This document shows, piece after piece, positions 17,572 through 27,897 of a DNA stretch of 64,000 nucleotides. Source of the stretch: Terriglobales bacterium (GTDB taxonomy: Bacteria; Acidobacteriota; Terriglobia; Terriglobales; Acidobacteriaceae); NCBI GenBank assembly GCA_035651995.1, contig DASRER010000021.1, forward strand, positions 62,001-126,000. Direction: 5' to 3'. Under the pieces are notes generated by a model, which made no database searches, was not told where the DNA came from, and saw only the letters and a program-made list of their open reading frames with translations. Each line of letters opens with the position of its first letter. Position 1 is the first letter of the stretch. The translations under genes and the position numbers were made by a program.

Positions 17572-19005
17572 ATGCCATACATACAGTTTCTCGGCGCGGC
17601 CGGCACCGTCACCGGCTCCAAGCACCTCATCAATACCTCCACCGACGGCCCCGGCGACGGCCTGCAAGTGCTGGTCGACTGCGGCCTGTTCCAGGGCCAG
17701 AAAGAATGGCGCGAGCGCAACTGGCAGCCGCTGCCGCTCGACGCGGCGGCCATAGACGCGGTCATCCTTACGCACGCGCACATGGACCACGCCGGCTGGA
17801 TTCCGCGGCTGGTGAAGCAGGGCTTCCGCGGCCCGGTCTACGCCACGCCGGCGACGATTGATTTGTGCGGCATCCTGCTGCCCGACAGCGGCCACCTGCA
17901 GGAAGAAGAAGCCGCGTTCCACAACAAGCACAAAACGTCGAAGCACACGCCCGCGCTGCCGCTCTACACCTTCGCCGAAGCGCAGCAGTGCCTCGCGCAG
18001 TTCCAGCCGGTGAACTTCGGCGAAGTGAAGCAGCTGCGCCCGGACTTCTCGTTCCGCTTCTTCCGGGCGGCGCACATTCTCGGCTCCGCCATGACCGAGA
18101 TCACGCTTCCGGCGCACGATGGCCCGCCGCGCAAGCTCGTCTTCACCGGCGACATCGGGCGCGTGTGCAGCAACCGCGAGGCGCCGGGCAAAGTCGTCGG
18201 GTGCGGGCCCGAACCGGCGCCCGAGCCGCCGGGCGTTCTGGTGATGGAATCCACCTACGGCAACCGCGCGCACCCGGCAGCGGACGCGCGTCCCGAGTTG
18301 GCCCGCCTCATCCGCGAAGCCGTCGCGCGCGGCGGCACGGTCGTTGTCCCGGCCTTCGCCGTCGAGCGCACACAGAAATTTCTTTTCATGCTGAAGGAGC
18401 TGATGGAGTCGGGCCAGGTTCCGCGCGTGCCCGTGCACTTCGACAGTCCGATGGCCATCGAAGCCATCCAGATCTACCTCAAGCACGCGGACGAGTTCAC
18501 GCCCGAAGCGCGCGCCCTCGTCGAGCGCTACGGCTCGCCGCTGGACTGGCCAGGGTTTTACTGCGACAGGACGCAGCAGGACTCCAAGAAGCTGAACGAC
18601 GCGCGCATGCCCATGATCATCGTGTCGTCGAGCGGCATGGTGACCGGCGGACGCATCCTGCACCACCTGATGCTGCGCCTGCCCGACCCGCGCAATGTCG
18701 TGCTGTTCATCGGGTTCCAGGCGCCGGGCACGCGCGGCGCCATCATCAAGAGCGGCGCCAAGTCGCTGCGCATCTTTTCCACCGACGTTCCCATTCGCGC
18801 CCAGGTCGCCGCCCTCGAACAGTTCAGCGACCACGCCGACACGCCCGAGCTGCTCCAGTGGCTGCACACCTTCCCGCAGCCGCCCAGGACGACCTACCTC
18901 GTCCACGGTGAACCGCCCGCGGCCGCGCAGCTGCAGTCCGCGATCGCGAAAGAGATGAAGTGGAACGTCCAGATCGCGCAGTGGATGCAGAAGGTGAGCG
19001 TGTGA
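17572..19005 (+). CDS. MBL-fold/beta-CASP ribonuclease-type protein
   Basis: The 477-residue protein belongs to the metallo-beta-lactamase RNA-processing group (RNase J/CPSF73/YsH1-like, single-domain bacterial type). It shows THAHMDHAG (67-75), the dizinc motif, and the beta-CASP module with ESTYGNR near 226, PAFAVERTQ near 262 and SSSGMVTGGR near 349. A late His motif reads LVHGEP near 444. Likely role is RNA exo- or endonuclease; substrate unknown. The start was placed at 17572 because upstream codons are heptamer repeat. Confidence 0.9.
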   Translation: MPYIQFLGAAGTVTGSKHLINTSTDGPGDGLQVLVDCGLFQGQKEWRERNWQPLPLDAAAIDAVILTHAHMDHAGWIPRLVKQGFRGPVYATPATIDLCGILLPDSGHLQEEEAAFHNKHKTSKHTPALPLYTFAEAQQCLAQFQPVNFGEVKQLRPDFSFRFFRAAHILGSAMTEITLPAHDGPPRKLVFTGDIGRVCSNREAPGKVVGCGPEPAPEPPGVLVMESTYGNRAHPAADARPELARLIREAVARGGTVVVPAFAVERTQKFLFMLKELMESGQVPRVPVHFDSPMAIEAIQIYLKHADEFTPEARALVERYGSPLDWPGFYCDRTQQDSKKLNDARMPMIIVSSSGMVTGGRILHHLMLRLPDPRNVVLFIGFQAPGTRGAIIKSGAKSLRIFSTDVPIRAQVAALEQFSDHADTPELLQWLHTFPQPPRTTYLVHGEPPAAAQLQSAIAKEMKWNVQIAQWMQKVSV

Positions 19006-19009
19006 CAGC

Positions 19010-19101
19010 GGAAGCACCGGCCTTCAGGCCGGTGAGAATGGTGGAAGCGCCGGCCTTCAGGCCGGTGAAACAAGACCGCGCGCGAGAGGGGCCTTGGCCC
19101 C
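19010..19101. repeat. Composite two-palindrome intergenic repeat, two copies of palindrome A and one of B
   Basis: Palindrome A (GGAAGCACCGGCCTTCAGGC... and its GCGCCGG variant) occurs at 19010-19035 and 19040-19067. Palindrome B (GGGGCCTTGGCCCC) is at 19088-19101. The same A-then-B order recurs at 54823-54887 and 54932-54997, 35 kb away. The convergent position after the nuclease and trpD stop codons would also suit transcription termination. Confidence 0.8.
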
Positions 19102-19136
19102 GGTACGACCGATCCTTCAAGTTGTCTGCGTTTGGC

Positions 19137-20246
19137 TCAGCCCGGTGCGCGCTCACCGGCGGTGGCCGCTTTGGTCCGCGTGAACTCCACCAGCGCTTCC
19201 AGCTTGCGCCGGGCCGCGCCCGAATCAATCGACTCGGCCGCCAGCGGTACGCCCTCGGCCAGCGTCGCAGCGCGGCCCGCCGCCACCAGCGCGGCCGCCG
19301 CGTTCAGCAGCACCACTTCGCGGCGCGCTGACCTGCCGCCGGCGAGCACCTCGCGGATCAGCATCGCGTTTTCCGCGGCATCGCCGCCGGCGATGTCGGC
19401 GAGCGACGCCCGCTTCAATCCGAACTGCTCGGGCGTGACCTCGTAGAGCGTGATTTGTCCGTCGCGCAGCTCGGCCACGCGCGTCGAGTCGGTGATCGTG
19501 ATCTCGTCCAGCCCGTCGTTGCCGTGGACCACCAGCGCGCGCGTGACCTTGAGCATTCGCAGCGCCTCGGCCAACCGTGGCACCAGGTCGTCGGAATAGA
19601 CGCCCACCACCTGGCACGACGCGCCCGCCGGGTTCGTCAGCGGCCCGAGCAGGTTGAAGACCGTGCGCAGCTTCAGCTCACGGCGCACCGGCTGCACGTG
19701 TTTCATCGCCGCGTGCAGCGCCGGCGCGAACAGGAACGCGATGCCCACCTGCTCCAAGCACGCGGCCAACTGCTCCGGCGCCAGGTCCACGCTGACGCCG
19801 AGCGCCTCCATCACGTCGGCCGAGCCGCACTTCGAACTCAGGCTGCGATTGCCGTGCTTGGCCACGCGGACACCCGCGCCCGCCACCACCAGCGCCGTCG
19901 CCGTCGAGATGTTGAACGTGCCCGCCGCGTCGCCGCCGGTTCCGCAGGTGTCGAGCAGGGAAGCATCGAGCAGCGCGTCGCGCCCGGCGCCGCTCGCGTC
20001 CAGCGTGGAAGCGCCGGCCTCGCCCGCCGCGCCGAAACGCAGCGCCGTGGCCGCGCCGCGGATCGCCTCGGCGAATCCCACGATCTCGTCCACCGTCTCG
20101 CCGCGCATGGCCAGCGCCGCCAGGAACGCGCCAATCTGCGCGCCGCTCGCACGGCCGGCCAGGACTTCGCCCATCGCCGCGCGCGCTTCTTCCCGCGACA
20201 GCGTGGCGCGCTGTCCCACGATCCGCTGGATGGCCTGCTCGAGCAT
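19137..20246 (-). CDS. trpD: Anthranilate phosphoribosyltransferase
   Basis: TrpD joins anthranilate and PRPP in tryptophan synthesis. The 369 residues include [19 protein letters not shown] (PRPP-binding glycine loop), [21 protein letters not shown] and [16 protein letters not shown] roughly 22-residue Gly/Ala/Ser-rich insertion ([20 protein letters not shown]) lies just before the CGTGGD loop. Its DNA shares 16 consecutive bases with the nearby composite repeat. The ATG at 20246 gives the usual N terminus. No other trp gene is in the window. Confidence 0.95.
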   Translation of the reverse strand: MLEQAIQRIVGQRATLSREEARAAMGEVLAGRASGAQIGAFLAALAMRGETVDEIVGFAEAIRGAATALRFGAAGEAGASTLDASGAGRDALLDASLLDTCGTGGDAAGTFNISTATALVVAGAGVRVAKHGNRSLSSKCGSADVMEALGVSVDLAPEQLAACLEQVGIAFLFAPALHAAMKHVQPVRRELKLRTVFNLLGPLTNPAGASCQVVGVYSDDLVPRLAEALRMLKVTRALVVHGNDGLDEITITDSTRVAELRDGQITLYEVTPEQFGLKRASLADIAGGDAAENAMLIREVLAGGRSARREVVLLNAAAALVAAGRAATLAEGVPLAAESIDSGAARRKLEALVEFTRTKAATAGERAPG

Positions 20247-20392
20247 CACGCCGGCTTCGCTTCCATCATAAATGCGCCCAACACGAAAACAGCCGCCGCG
20301 CCGATTCGGTGTATCTTTACTGCTCCGGACTTTCCTGCGGACCGGGGCGCGGCGCACGGCGGGCGCCGCCGCTCGCTCCAGGACCGGCTGCT

Positions 20393-22423
20393 ATGGCGGG
20401 CCTTCAGCGATCTCGACGCCAATTCGTCCGCGGCGCACTGCTCGCCGCCACCGCTTCCGCCGCTTTCGTGCTGCTGCTGGCGCCCACCGGCGCGCTCCGT
20501 TGGCTCGAGACCGGCACCTACGACGCCCGCGCCCGCTACGCCGCCCGCAGCTCGCCCCCCGACCCGCGCATCGTCATCGTTGACATCGACAACGTCAGCT
20601 TCGAGAACCTGAAGAATTCCCTCAGCCGATGGCCCTGGAGCCGTGCCGTCTGGACGCAGCTCATCTGGTACCTGCATCGCGGGAGTCCGCGGACGATCGC
20701 TTTCGACAGCATCTTTGAGGGCAAAGAGTCCGACGCCGTGGACAGCGATTTCGCCGCTCAAGTTCACGCCGCCGGAAACGTGGTGCTTGCCTACGCCTTC
20801 GTTCCCACCGGCGAGAACACCGACGATCCCGAAGTTGCGCGCGCCTGGCAGTCTCTCGATCGCGAGGCCTCCGCCGCCGGCGCCCGCAGCATCGGCGAGC
20901 TGACGCCGAAGAGCGAATACACCGTCACCATGCCTCTGGAACAGCTCACCCAGGCCGCCGCCGGCTTGGGCTCGATCACGGCACTTCCCGATTCCGACGG
21001 CGCCACCCGGCGCATGCCGCTGGCGCACCTGTTCGGCAGCCACAGCGTGCCGTCATTTCCCGTCCGCGTGGTGGACGCCGCCGCCGGACGGGCCAAGTCG
21101 AGCGGTTTCACGCGCGAAGGCAGGTCGGCGATTGCCGATTCCATTCGCGTCCCGATTGATGACGAAGGGCGGCTGTTGTTGGCGTGGCGTCGTGGCGGTT
21201 CGCAGGCCTACCAGCGGGTATCGTTCTGGGAAGTGATCTGCTCGATGTATCCGCAGAACTGCCTGCCGCAGGACCGCGGCAAGTATCCCTCGGCGTTCTT
21301 TCGCGACAAGATCGTAATCATCGGCGCCAGCGCGACCGGCGCCTATGAAGTCCGCCCAACGCCAATGGACGCGCATGCCCCGGGGTTCATCGCGCACGCC
21401 ACAGCCATCGACAATCTCCTGCACGGCGATGGCATTCGCATCGCCCCGGCTTGGGTCCTGCCGCTTGCCGTGGTGCTGCTGGCCGCCATCGGCGCCGGCA
21501 TCCTGGTGTATATCAGCGGCACGGTTCCTGGCGCCGCGTTCGCGTTGGCCGTGGCCGGGCTCTATACCGGCGCCGCGTTCGCCGTCTTCAGCCGCTGGCA
21601 CGTGTGGCTGCCGATGGCCGCGCCGCTGGTGGCCTATGGCCTCGCGTACGCATCCAGCGGCGCGGTCCGCTACGCCACCACTGGACGCGAACTGCGCCGC
21701 ACGCGCGGCACGCTCGACCGCTACATCGCGCCGCAGCTGGTCGAATACGTGCTCGACCACCTCGACGACATCGAGTTCGGCGGCGAGAAACGCGACCTCA
21801 CGATCCTGTTCTCTGACGTGCGCAACTTCACCACGCTCACCGAGGCTTCCGATCCGCTTCAGCTCATTTCGCAGCTCAACGACTACCTCAACGCCATGAC
21901 CGATGTGATCTTCAAGTACCACGGTGTTGTGGATAAGTTCATCGGCGACGGCATCCTCGCCCACTGGGGCGCGTTCAATCCCGGCCAGAACCACGCCGAG
22001 CTCGCCGCCCGCGCCGCGCTGGAAATGTTCGAGCGCCTGGCGGAACTCAACATTCGCTGGAAGGAACAAGGCCTGCCGCAGCTCGATATCGGCGTGGGCA
22101 TCAACACCGGTGAAGTTGTGTTCGGCAACGTGGGCGCGGGCAAGAAGATCGAGTTCACCGTCATCGGCGACCCAGTGAACCTGGCCGCGCGGCTGGAGAG
22201 CCTGAACAAGGAGTTCAAGGCGCACATCATCATCAGCGAGTTCACCCTCGCCCGGCTTGGCGACATCGCCCAGGTGCGCTCGCTCGGCGGCGTCAAGGTA
22301 AAGGGCAAGACGATCGAAACCGCCATCTACGAACTGAACGGCCTCGGACAGGCGGGCGCCTCGCCGGCCGCGAAACCCGCTCCGGACGCGGCACAGACCG
22401 TTTCAGCCCGCGCCGACGACTGA
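20393..22423 (+). CDS. CHASE2-domain adenylate/guanylate cyclase
   Basis: The 676-residue membrane sensor has an N-terminal helix (13-31), an extracytoplasmic CHASE2 domain (about 40-345), three membrane helices (about 354-425) and a class III cyclase domain (about 466-665). Metal-binding Asp475 (LFSDVRNF) and Asp519 (FIGDGILAHWG) are present, as are TVIGDPVNLAARLE with Asp593, Asn597 and Arg601. The catalytic set is complete, and ATP is the likelier substrate. CHASE2 ligands are unknown. The ATG at 20393 was chosen for the basic segment before the first helix. Divergent from trpD. Confidence 0.93.
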   Translation: MAGLQRSRRQFVRGALLAATASAAFVLLLAPTGALRWLETGTYDARARYAARSSPPDPRIVIVDIDNVSFENLKNSLSRWPWSRAVWTQLIWYLHRGSPRTIAFDSIFEGKESDAVDSDFAAQVHAAGNVVLAYAFVPTGENTDDPEVARAWQSLDREASAAGARSIGELTPKSEYTVTMPLEQLTQAAAGLGSITALPDSDGATRRMPLAHLFGSHSVPSFPVRVVDAAAGRAKSSGFTREGRSAIADSIRVPIDDEGRLLLAWRRGGSQAYQRVSFWEVICSMYPQNCLPQDRGKYPSAFFRDKIVIIGASATGAYEVRPTPMDAHAPGFIAHATAIDNLLHGDGIRIAPAWVLPLAVVLLAAIGAGILVYISGTVPGAAFALAVAGLYTGAAFAVFSRWHVWLPMAAPLVAYGLAYASSGAVRYATTGRELRRTRGTLDRYIAPQLVEYVLDHLDDIEFGGEKRDLTILFSDVRNFTTLTEASDPLQLISQLNDYLNAMTDVIFKYHGVVDKFIGDGILAHWGAFNPGQNHAELAARAALEMFERLAELNIRWKEQGLPQLDIGVGINTGEVVFGNVGAGKKIEFTVIGDPVNLAARLESLNKEFKAHIIISEFTLARLGDIAQVRSLGGVKVKGKTIETAIYELNGLGQAGASPAAKPAPDAAQTVSARADD

Positions 22424-22527
22424 CCAATCGCGCAGAAAACAGCGCCGGGATTCTTCCAGCTTGGGTTAGAATGTCGCGCCAGACCAGAAGCGCGGCGGCG
22501 GCCCGCGCACTCAGCCGGAGAAGTCGG

Positions 22528-22950
22528 ATGCGATTCCTTCATGCTGTCCTTGCCGTACTGCTCGCCACCTCAATCCTGGTTCCGCTGGCTTTTGCGCTGG
22601 CGCCCCAGGGCCGCTCGCAGAAGAAGCCTGACCAGAAGCAGCAGCCAGCTCCGCCCCCCGACGATCAGCAGCAGCAACAGCAGCCAGCGCAACAGCAGGA
22701 CCAGCCCAAGCCGGTGCTCAGCGGTAACGTGTCCGTTGTCGCGCGGCGCCAGCCCAAGGACCAGTCTTCCCAGGGATTCAAGGGAGTGGACCCGGCCGGC
22801 AAAGTGGACGTGGCCCGGCTCAACACGCCGCCCACCGGCGACGACACGAACAAGGTCCTGCAGATGTCGGTTTACGTCGTCTCGCAGTCCGAGCTCGACG
22901 CCTTCATCAAGGAAGGCAAGCTGAAGAGCGGAACGGCGGTGGCGCGATGA
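22528..22950 (+). CDS. Small secreted Gln/Pro-rich protein of unknown function
   Basis: The 140-residue product has a signal peptide (MRFLHAVLAVLLATSILVPLAFA) and then a low-complexity Gln/Pro/Lys stretch (about 27-65). The rest (VSVVARRQPKDQSSQGFKG..., then MSVYVVSQSELDAFIKEGK) has no family I recognise. GGAGAAG lies upstream of the ATG. Its stop overlaps the M48 start (ATGA), so the two are translationally coupled. It may be a partner or chaperone of that protease. Confidence 0.75.
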   Translation: MRFLHAVLAVLLATSILVPLAFALAPQGRSQKKPDQKQQPAPPPDDQQQQQQPAQQQDQPKPVLSGNVSVVARRQPKDQSSQGFKGVDPAGKVDVARLNTPPTGDDTNKVLQMSVYVVSQSELDAFIKEGKLKSGTAVAR

Positions 22951-24005
22951 ACAGCCGCGCGCTTTCCATCGCCGTCCTGGTGCTGGGGCTCGCGGCTTCC
23001 GCCGCGGCGCAGTTCCCGCGACTCCCTGATTCGGTCACGAAGCACAAGGACAAGCTCGACAAGGCGCAGAAAGTCGCCGAAGCCAACAAGCCCTGGACGC
23101 CGGAGCAGGAGCAGGCCTTCGGCGAAGCCACCGCCGCCAAGCTCATCCACCAGTTTGGTCTCTACGAAAACCCGGACATGACCAAGTACGTCAACCTGGT
23201 GGGCAACGCGGTCGCTCGCGCCGGCGCCCGTACCGACATTCAGTATCACTTCGCCATCCTTGATACCGAAGTCGTCAACGCCATGGCCGCGCCCGGCGGC
23301 TATATCTTCATCACCCGCGGCGCGCTCTCGCTCATGGACAACGAGTCTGAGCTTGCCGGCGTGCTCGCCCACGAGGTCGCGCACGTTGACGGACGCCATG
23401 TCGAGAGGGAAGTACGTCAGAAGAGCAACATGACGTTCATCGTTCAGGAAGGGAAGAACACAAGCGCTGCTCAGTCTGCCGCGAACTCGATTCCAGGCGG
23501 ACAGCAACTCCTCCAGGCCGGCGCGACGATCGTCACCCAGCTCCTCACCGCGCCTTATGGCCGCGCCGAAGAGTCGGAAGCAGACACCCGCGGGCTCGCG
23601 TTCGCCTCCGCGGCCGGATACGCGCCCGCCGGGCTGCGCGACTTCCTGCAGGCGCTCTCCGACCAGAACCCGAACCCGCAGAAATTCAGCATCCTCACCT
23701 CCACGCACCCGCCGCTCGCCAACCGCATCGCCGCGCAGAACGCGCTGCTGGCCACCTACACCGATCCGGGCCAGCCGAACAAGCCGCGCTTCGACAAGTT
23801 CGTCAACCCGCGCACCTTCGCCGGCATGCCGCCGGGCACGCCCGAACCGTCCGTCGTGACGGCCGGCGCGAAGGGCGCGACGCCCGCCGCCGCCGCGCCG
23901 CAGGAACTCGACGGCGTGGTCGGCGCCACCGGCGGCTCCGTCACCATCACCGGCGGCAAAAAACTGAAGCCCGGAACCAGGGTGAAGGTCCGTCCCGCGC
24001 AATAG
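22947..24005 (+). CDS. Secreted M48-family metalloprotease
   Basis: The 352-residue zinc protease has a signal peptide (about 1-22) and the active site HEVAH (142-146), with the third ligand Glu211 in EESEADTRG. A THPPLANRI segment follows, as in BepA/YcaL-type periplasmic proteases that act in outer-membrane protein quality control. There are no TPR repeats, unlike BepA; the C terminus is Pro/Ala-rich and short. Zinc and catalytic residues are intact. It is coupled to the small secreted protein gene upstream. Confidence 0.9.
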   Translation: MNSRALSIAVLVLGLAASAAAQFPRLPDSVTKHKDKLDKAQKVAEANKPWTPEQEQAFGEATAAKLIHQFGLYENPDMTKYVNLVGNAVARAGARTDIQYHFAILDTEVVNAMAAPGGYIFITRGALSLMDNESELAGVLAHEVAHVDGRHVEREVRQKSNMTFIVQEGKNTSAAQSAANSIPGGQQLLQAGATIVTQLLTAPYGRAEESEADTRGLAFASAAGYAPAGLRDFLQALSDQNPNPQKFSILTSTHPPLANRIAAQNALLATYTDPGQPNKPRFDKFVNPRTFAGMPPGTPEPSVVTAGAKGATPAAAAPQELDGVVGATGGSVTITGGKKLKPGTRVKVRPAQ

Positions 24006-24024
24006 CGGCGCGCCAGGCCCCTCA

Positions 24025-24090
24025 CACGAAGAACACTCGGGGGACCGGAAGGATCGCGGCCGAAGCCCTTCGAGTGCCGTTCGTGTCCTT
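24025..24090. repeat. Imperfect inverted repeat in the sucC leader region
   Basis: ACACGAAGAACACTCG at 24025-24041 faces CGAGTGCCGTTCGTGT at 24069-24085 with about 13 of 16 positions pairing. It may terminate the M48 transcript. Confidence 0.5.
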
Positions 24091-24142
24091 TGTGTGGAAC
24101 GCGTTTGATTTTCGCCGCATCCTTCGCGGTTTGAAGTCTGGT

Positions 24143-24170
24143 TTGCCGCATTCGCATCCCGTCCTATAGA
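24143..24170 (+). promoter_or_regulatory. Predicted sigma-70 promoter of sucC
   Basis: TTGCCG (24143-24148) and TATAGA (24165-24170) are separated by 16 bases and lie about 43 bases before the sucC ATG. The assignment is by eye only. Confidence 0.4.
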
Positions 24171-24212
24171 ATCGTTGGTTTCCACGGCAAGTCTGCAACC
24201 CGCAATCAACGC

Positions 24213-25384
<1,172 letters not shown>

Positions 25385-25388
<4 letters not shown>

Positions 25389-25735
25389 GCAATCCCATCT
25401 GCCACTTCGAGATCGGCTGCCGCGACCAGGCGAAGGCAAAGCAGTTTTACTCGTCTGTATTCGCTTGGCGCTTCGAGATCGGTAAGAGCGGACAGGAGAT
25501 GATCCGCACCGGCGCCGACGTCGGCGGGCACCTGAACCCGCTCGAGCACCTGCCGCACAACTACACGATTTTTTACGTCATGGTGGGCGACATCCGCGCC
25601 ACGATCGCCAAGGCGGAATCGGCCGGAGGCAAGAAGCTGGTGGGTCCGATTCCGATGGACGGCGGCAAAAGTGAATATGCGTGGATTGCGGACCTGGAAG
25701 GAAACATCATCGGCGTCTATTCGGAATCGAAATGA
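25385..25735 (+). CDS. VOC (glyoxalase/bleomycin-resistance fold) protein encoded between sucC and sucD
   Basis: The 116-residue single-domain protein shows the VOC pattern: [24 protein letters not shown] at the N terminus, then beta-alpha-beta-beta-beta units ending [14 protein letters not shown]. Both junctions overlap by ATGA, with the sucC stop upstream and the sucD start downstream. All three genes are therefore translated in series. A metal site could involve His8 and a Glu near the C terminus, but the reaction cannot be deduced. VOC members include methylmalonyl-CoA epimerase; this small form is closer to generic lactoylglutathione-lyase-like proteins. Confidence 0.85.
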
Positions 25736-26619
25736 GCATCCTGGTCGATAAATCCACGCGCGTCCTCGTTCAGGGCCTCACCGGCCGCGAAGGCACCTTC
25801 CACGCCAAGGCGAGCGCCGACTACGGCACGCAGGTTGTGGGCGGCGTCACGCCCGGCAAGGGCGGCGCCACGCACGAAGGCTGGCCGATCTTCAATACAG
25901 TGGCGGAAGCGGTCGCCAAGACCGGCGCCAACGCTTCGCTCATCTTCGTTCCGCCGCCAGGCGCTGCCGACGCAATCATGGAAGCCGCCGCCGCCGGCCT
26001 GCCGCTGATCGTCTGCATCACCGAGGGCGTCCCGACGCTCGACATGGTGCGCGCCGCCGAATTCCTGGCGCGCCGCGGCAAGTCGCGCCTCATCGGACCG
26101 AACTGCCCCGGTATCATCTCGCCGGGAAAAGCCAAGCTCGGCATCATGCCGGCGCGCATTCACAAGGAAGGAAACATCGGCATCGTGTCGCGCTCGGGCA
26201 CGCTCACCTATGAAGCGGTGCACCAGCTCACGCAGCGCGGCATCGGGCAGAGCACCGCCATCGGCATCGGCGGCGACCCCATCATCGGCACCAACTTCGT
26301 GGACGCTCTGCGCCTCTTCCAGGCCGACCCGGAGACCGAAGCCGTCATCATGATCGGCGAAATCGGCGGCAACGCCGAGGAAGCCGCCGCCGAATTCGTG
26401 AAGCAGCACATGACCAAGCCCGTGGTCGCCTTCATCGCCGGACAGACCGCGCCCCCGGGGCGCCGGATGGGCCACGCCGGCGCGATCATCTCCGGCGGAC
26501 ACGGCACCGCCGCCGAAAAAATCCGCGCGCTGGAAGCCGCCGGCATCGGCGTGGCCAGATCGCCTGCTGCCATCGGCGAAACCTTGGCCGCCGCCATCGG
26601 CGCGACGGCGCGCGCATGA
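25732..26619 (+). CDS. sucD: Succinyl-CoA synthetase alpha subunit
   Basis: SucD binds CoA and carries the phosphorylated histidine. The 295-residue protein has [20 protein letters not shown] (CoA-binding Rossmann start), GPNCPG (122-127) and the active-site His248 in [11 protein letters not shown]. Length and motifs are complete. Its ATG overlaps the VOC stop by four bases. Confidence 0.98.
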   Translation: MSILVDKSTRVLVQGLTGREGTFHAKASADYGTQVVGGVTPGKGGATHEGWPIFNTVAEAVAKTGANASLIFVPPPGAADAIMEAAAAGLPLIVCITEGVPTLDMVRAAEFLARRGKSRLIGPNCPGIISPGKAKLGIMPARIHKEGNIGIVSRSGTLTYEAVHQLTQRGIGQSTAIGIGGDPIIGTNFVDALRLFQADPETEAVIMIGEIGGNAEEAAAEFVKQHMTKPVVAFIAGQTAPPGRRMGHAGAIISGGHGTAAEKIRALEAAGIGVARSPAAIGETLAAAIGATARA

Positions 26620-26708
26620 TGCCGCTTTCGCAACCCGGCAGAGGCCTCCACGGCCAAGTGCCAATTGCTACAGCCTAACTGCTTGTTCGGAGAGCTGAGA
26701 ACCAGGGA

Positions 26709-27137
26709 ATGAAAACACTGCAACGCACGCTCGCCATCATCAAGCCGGACGCGGTCGCCAAGGACGCCACCGGCGAAATCATCTCCATCATCCTCAAGAA
26801 CGGCTTTGCCATTGTCGGCATGAAGATGCTGCACCTCACGCAGGAGCAGGCCGAAGGCTTCTACGCCGTGCACGCCGGCAAACCGTTCTTCGCCTCGCTG
26901 ACCAAATTCATGTCCAGCGGCCCGGTCGTCGTCATGGCGCTGGAGAAGGAAGAAAACGCCATCGCCTCGTGGCGCACGCTGATGGGCGCCACCAACCCGG
27001 CGAACGCCGAGGAAGGCACCATCCGCAGGCGCTTCGCCGAGAGCATCGAGCGCAACTGCGTCCACGGCTCCGACGCCGAAGACACCGCGCGCTTCGAAGT
27101 CAGCTACTTTTTCGCGGGATACGAGTTGGCGCGATAA
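26709..27137 (+). CDS. ndk: Nucleoside diphosphate kinase
   Basis: Ndk equilibrates NTP and NDP pools through a phosphohistidine. The 142 residues show [10 protein letters not shown] (N terminus), the active-site His119 in NCVHGSD, and the usual substrate-binding [11 protein letters not shown]. It follows sucD on the same strand by 89 bases, which is a common pairing. Confidence 0.98.
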   Translation: MKTLQRTLAIIKPDAVAKDATGEIISIILKNGFAIVGMKMLHLTQEQAEGFYAVHAGKPFFASLTKFMSSGPVVVMALEKEENAIASWRTLMGATNPANAEEGTIRRRFAESIERNCVHGSDAEDTARFEVSYFFAGYELAR

Positions 27138-27142
27138 ACCGG

Positions 27143-27194
27143 TCCTCAGTTCTCAGTTGTTTTTCACTGGGAACCGGGAACTGAGAACTGAGAA
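27143..27194. repeat. Heptamer-phrase hairpin
   Basis: TCCTCAGTTCTCAGTT (27143-27158) faces GAACTGAGAACTGAGA (27178-27193), tandem CTCAGTT units and their complement. It fills the spacer between ndk and the tautomerase gene. Confidence 0.8.
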
Positions 27195-27200
27195 TTTGCA

Positions 27201-27389
27201 ATGCCTCACGTCGAAATCACGCTCGTCAAAGGCCGCAGCACCGAGCAGAAGCGCCGCGCCGCCGAGAAGATTACCCAGATCATCGTCGAGGAAATTGGCG
27301 CCCGCCGGGAAGACACCACCGTCGCCTTCATCGAAACCGAGAAGGACTCCTTCGCACACGGCGGCCAGTTGGTGATTGATCGGAAATAA
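27201..27389 (+). CDS. 4-oxalocrotonate tautomerase-family protein
   Basis: The 62-residue protein has the catalytic Pro as the first residue after Met (MPHVEITL), the length of the short tautomerase subunit (about 62) and the KGRSTEQKRRAAEKI helix. Members isomerise enol and keto forms in aromatic catabolism, and hexamers are usual. Substrate is unknown. An Arg in the ARREDTTVAF stretch matches the family pattern loosely. Confidence 0.88.
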   Translation: MPHVEITLVKGRSTEQKRRAAEKITQIIVEEIGARREDTTVAFIETEKDSFAHGGQLVIDRK

Positions 27390-27452
27390 TGGCTTGCGTT
27401 GTACAGACGCAGCTTGCCCCGTCTTCCTGCGCCAGAGACGTTGACGTCGCTA

Positions 27453-27540
27453 CGGGCCTTCAGAGGCCCGCTTTCGCGCGCGGCATTCGGCAGCCCAAAG
27501 CGTGAGCCCTGGGTGGCATGCGATGTTGGTCCGAGTCCCG
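27453..27540. repeat. Dispersed-repeat mosaic with palindromes
   Basis: CGGGCC-TTCAGA-GGCCCG (27453-27470) and a CAGCCCAAAGCGTGAGCCCTGG-like inverted element (27490-27515) lie between the convergent tautomerase and monooxygenase genes. No coding signal is seen. Confidence 0.5.
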
Positions 27541-27550
27541 CAGGGGGACG

Positions 27551-27841
27551 CTACTGCTCCAGTGGCAAATACAGCGCGCCTTCTTTCCTCTCCGCCACTT
27601 CCAGCAACGAGCCGCGCGCGATGTCCTGGAAGTGCGCCGAGGCCCGATGCGCCTCCAGCGCCGCCTGGTCGCGATACTGCTCGTAGATGAAAAACGTCCG
27701 CGGATCGTCCTGTTTGCGGTGGACGATGTACATCGCGCAACCCGGTTCCCGCCGCGACTTCTCCGTCAGCTCGCGAAACAGCGCCGCCGCCTTCTCCTCG
27801 GCTCCCGCCTTCGCCACCCACGTTACAGCCAGCACGACCAT
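27551..27841 (-). CDS. Quinol monooxygenase-like ABM-domain protein
   Basis: The 96-residue protein fits the antibiotic-biosynthesis-monooxygenase (YgiN-like) family: MVVLAVTWVAKAGAEEK, a helix with ELTEKSRREPGCAMYIVHR, then FIYEQYRDQAALEAHRAS and HFQDIA. YgiN-type proteins oxidise quinols without cofactor, as dimers. GGAG lies a few bases before the ATG at 27841. The product could equally be a non-catalytic relative. Confidence 0.85.
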   Translation of the reverse strand: MVVLAVTWVAKAGAEEKAAALFRELTEKSRREPGCAMYIVHRKQDDPRTFFIYEQYRDQAALEAHRASAHFQDIARGSLLEVAERKEGALYLPLEQ

Positions 27842-27897
27842 GGTGTTTCTCCATGAACCGCGGAACAAACAACGGGAAACGAACAACGGGCAACGCC

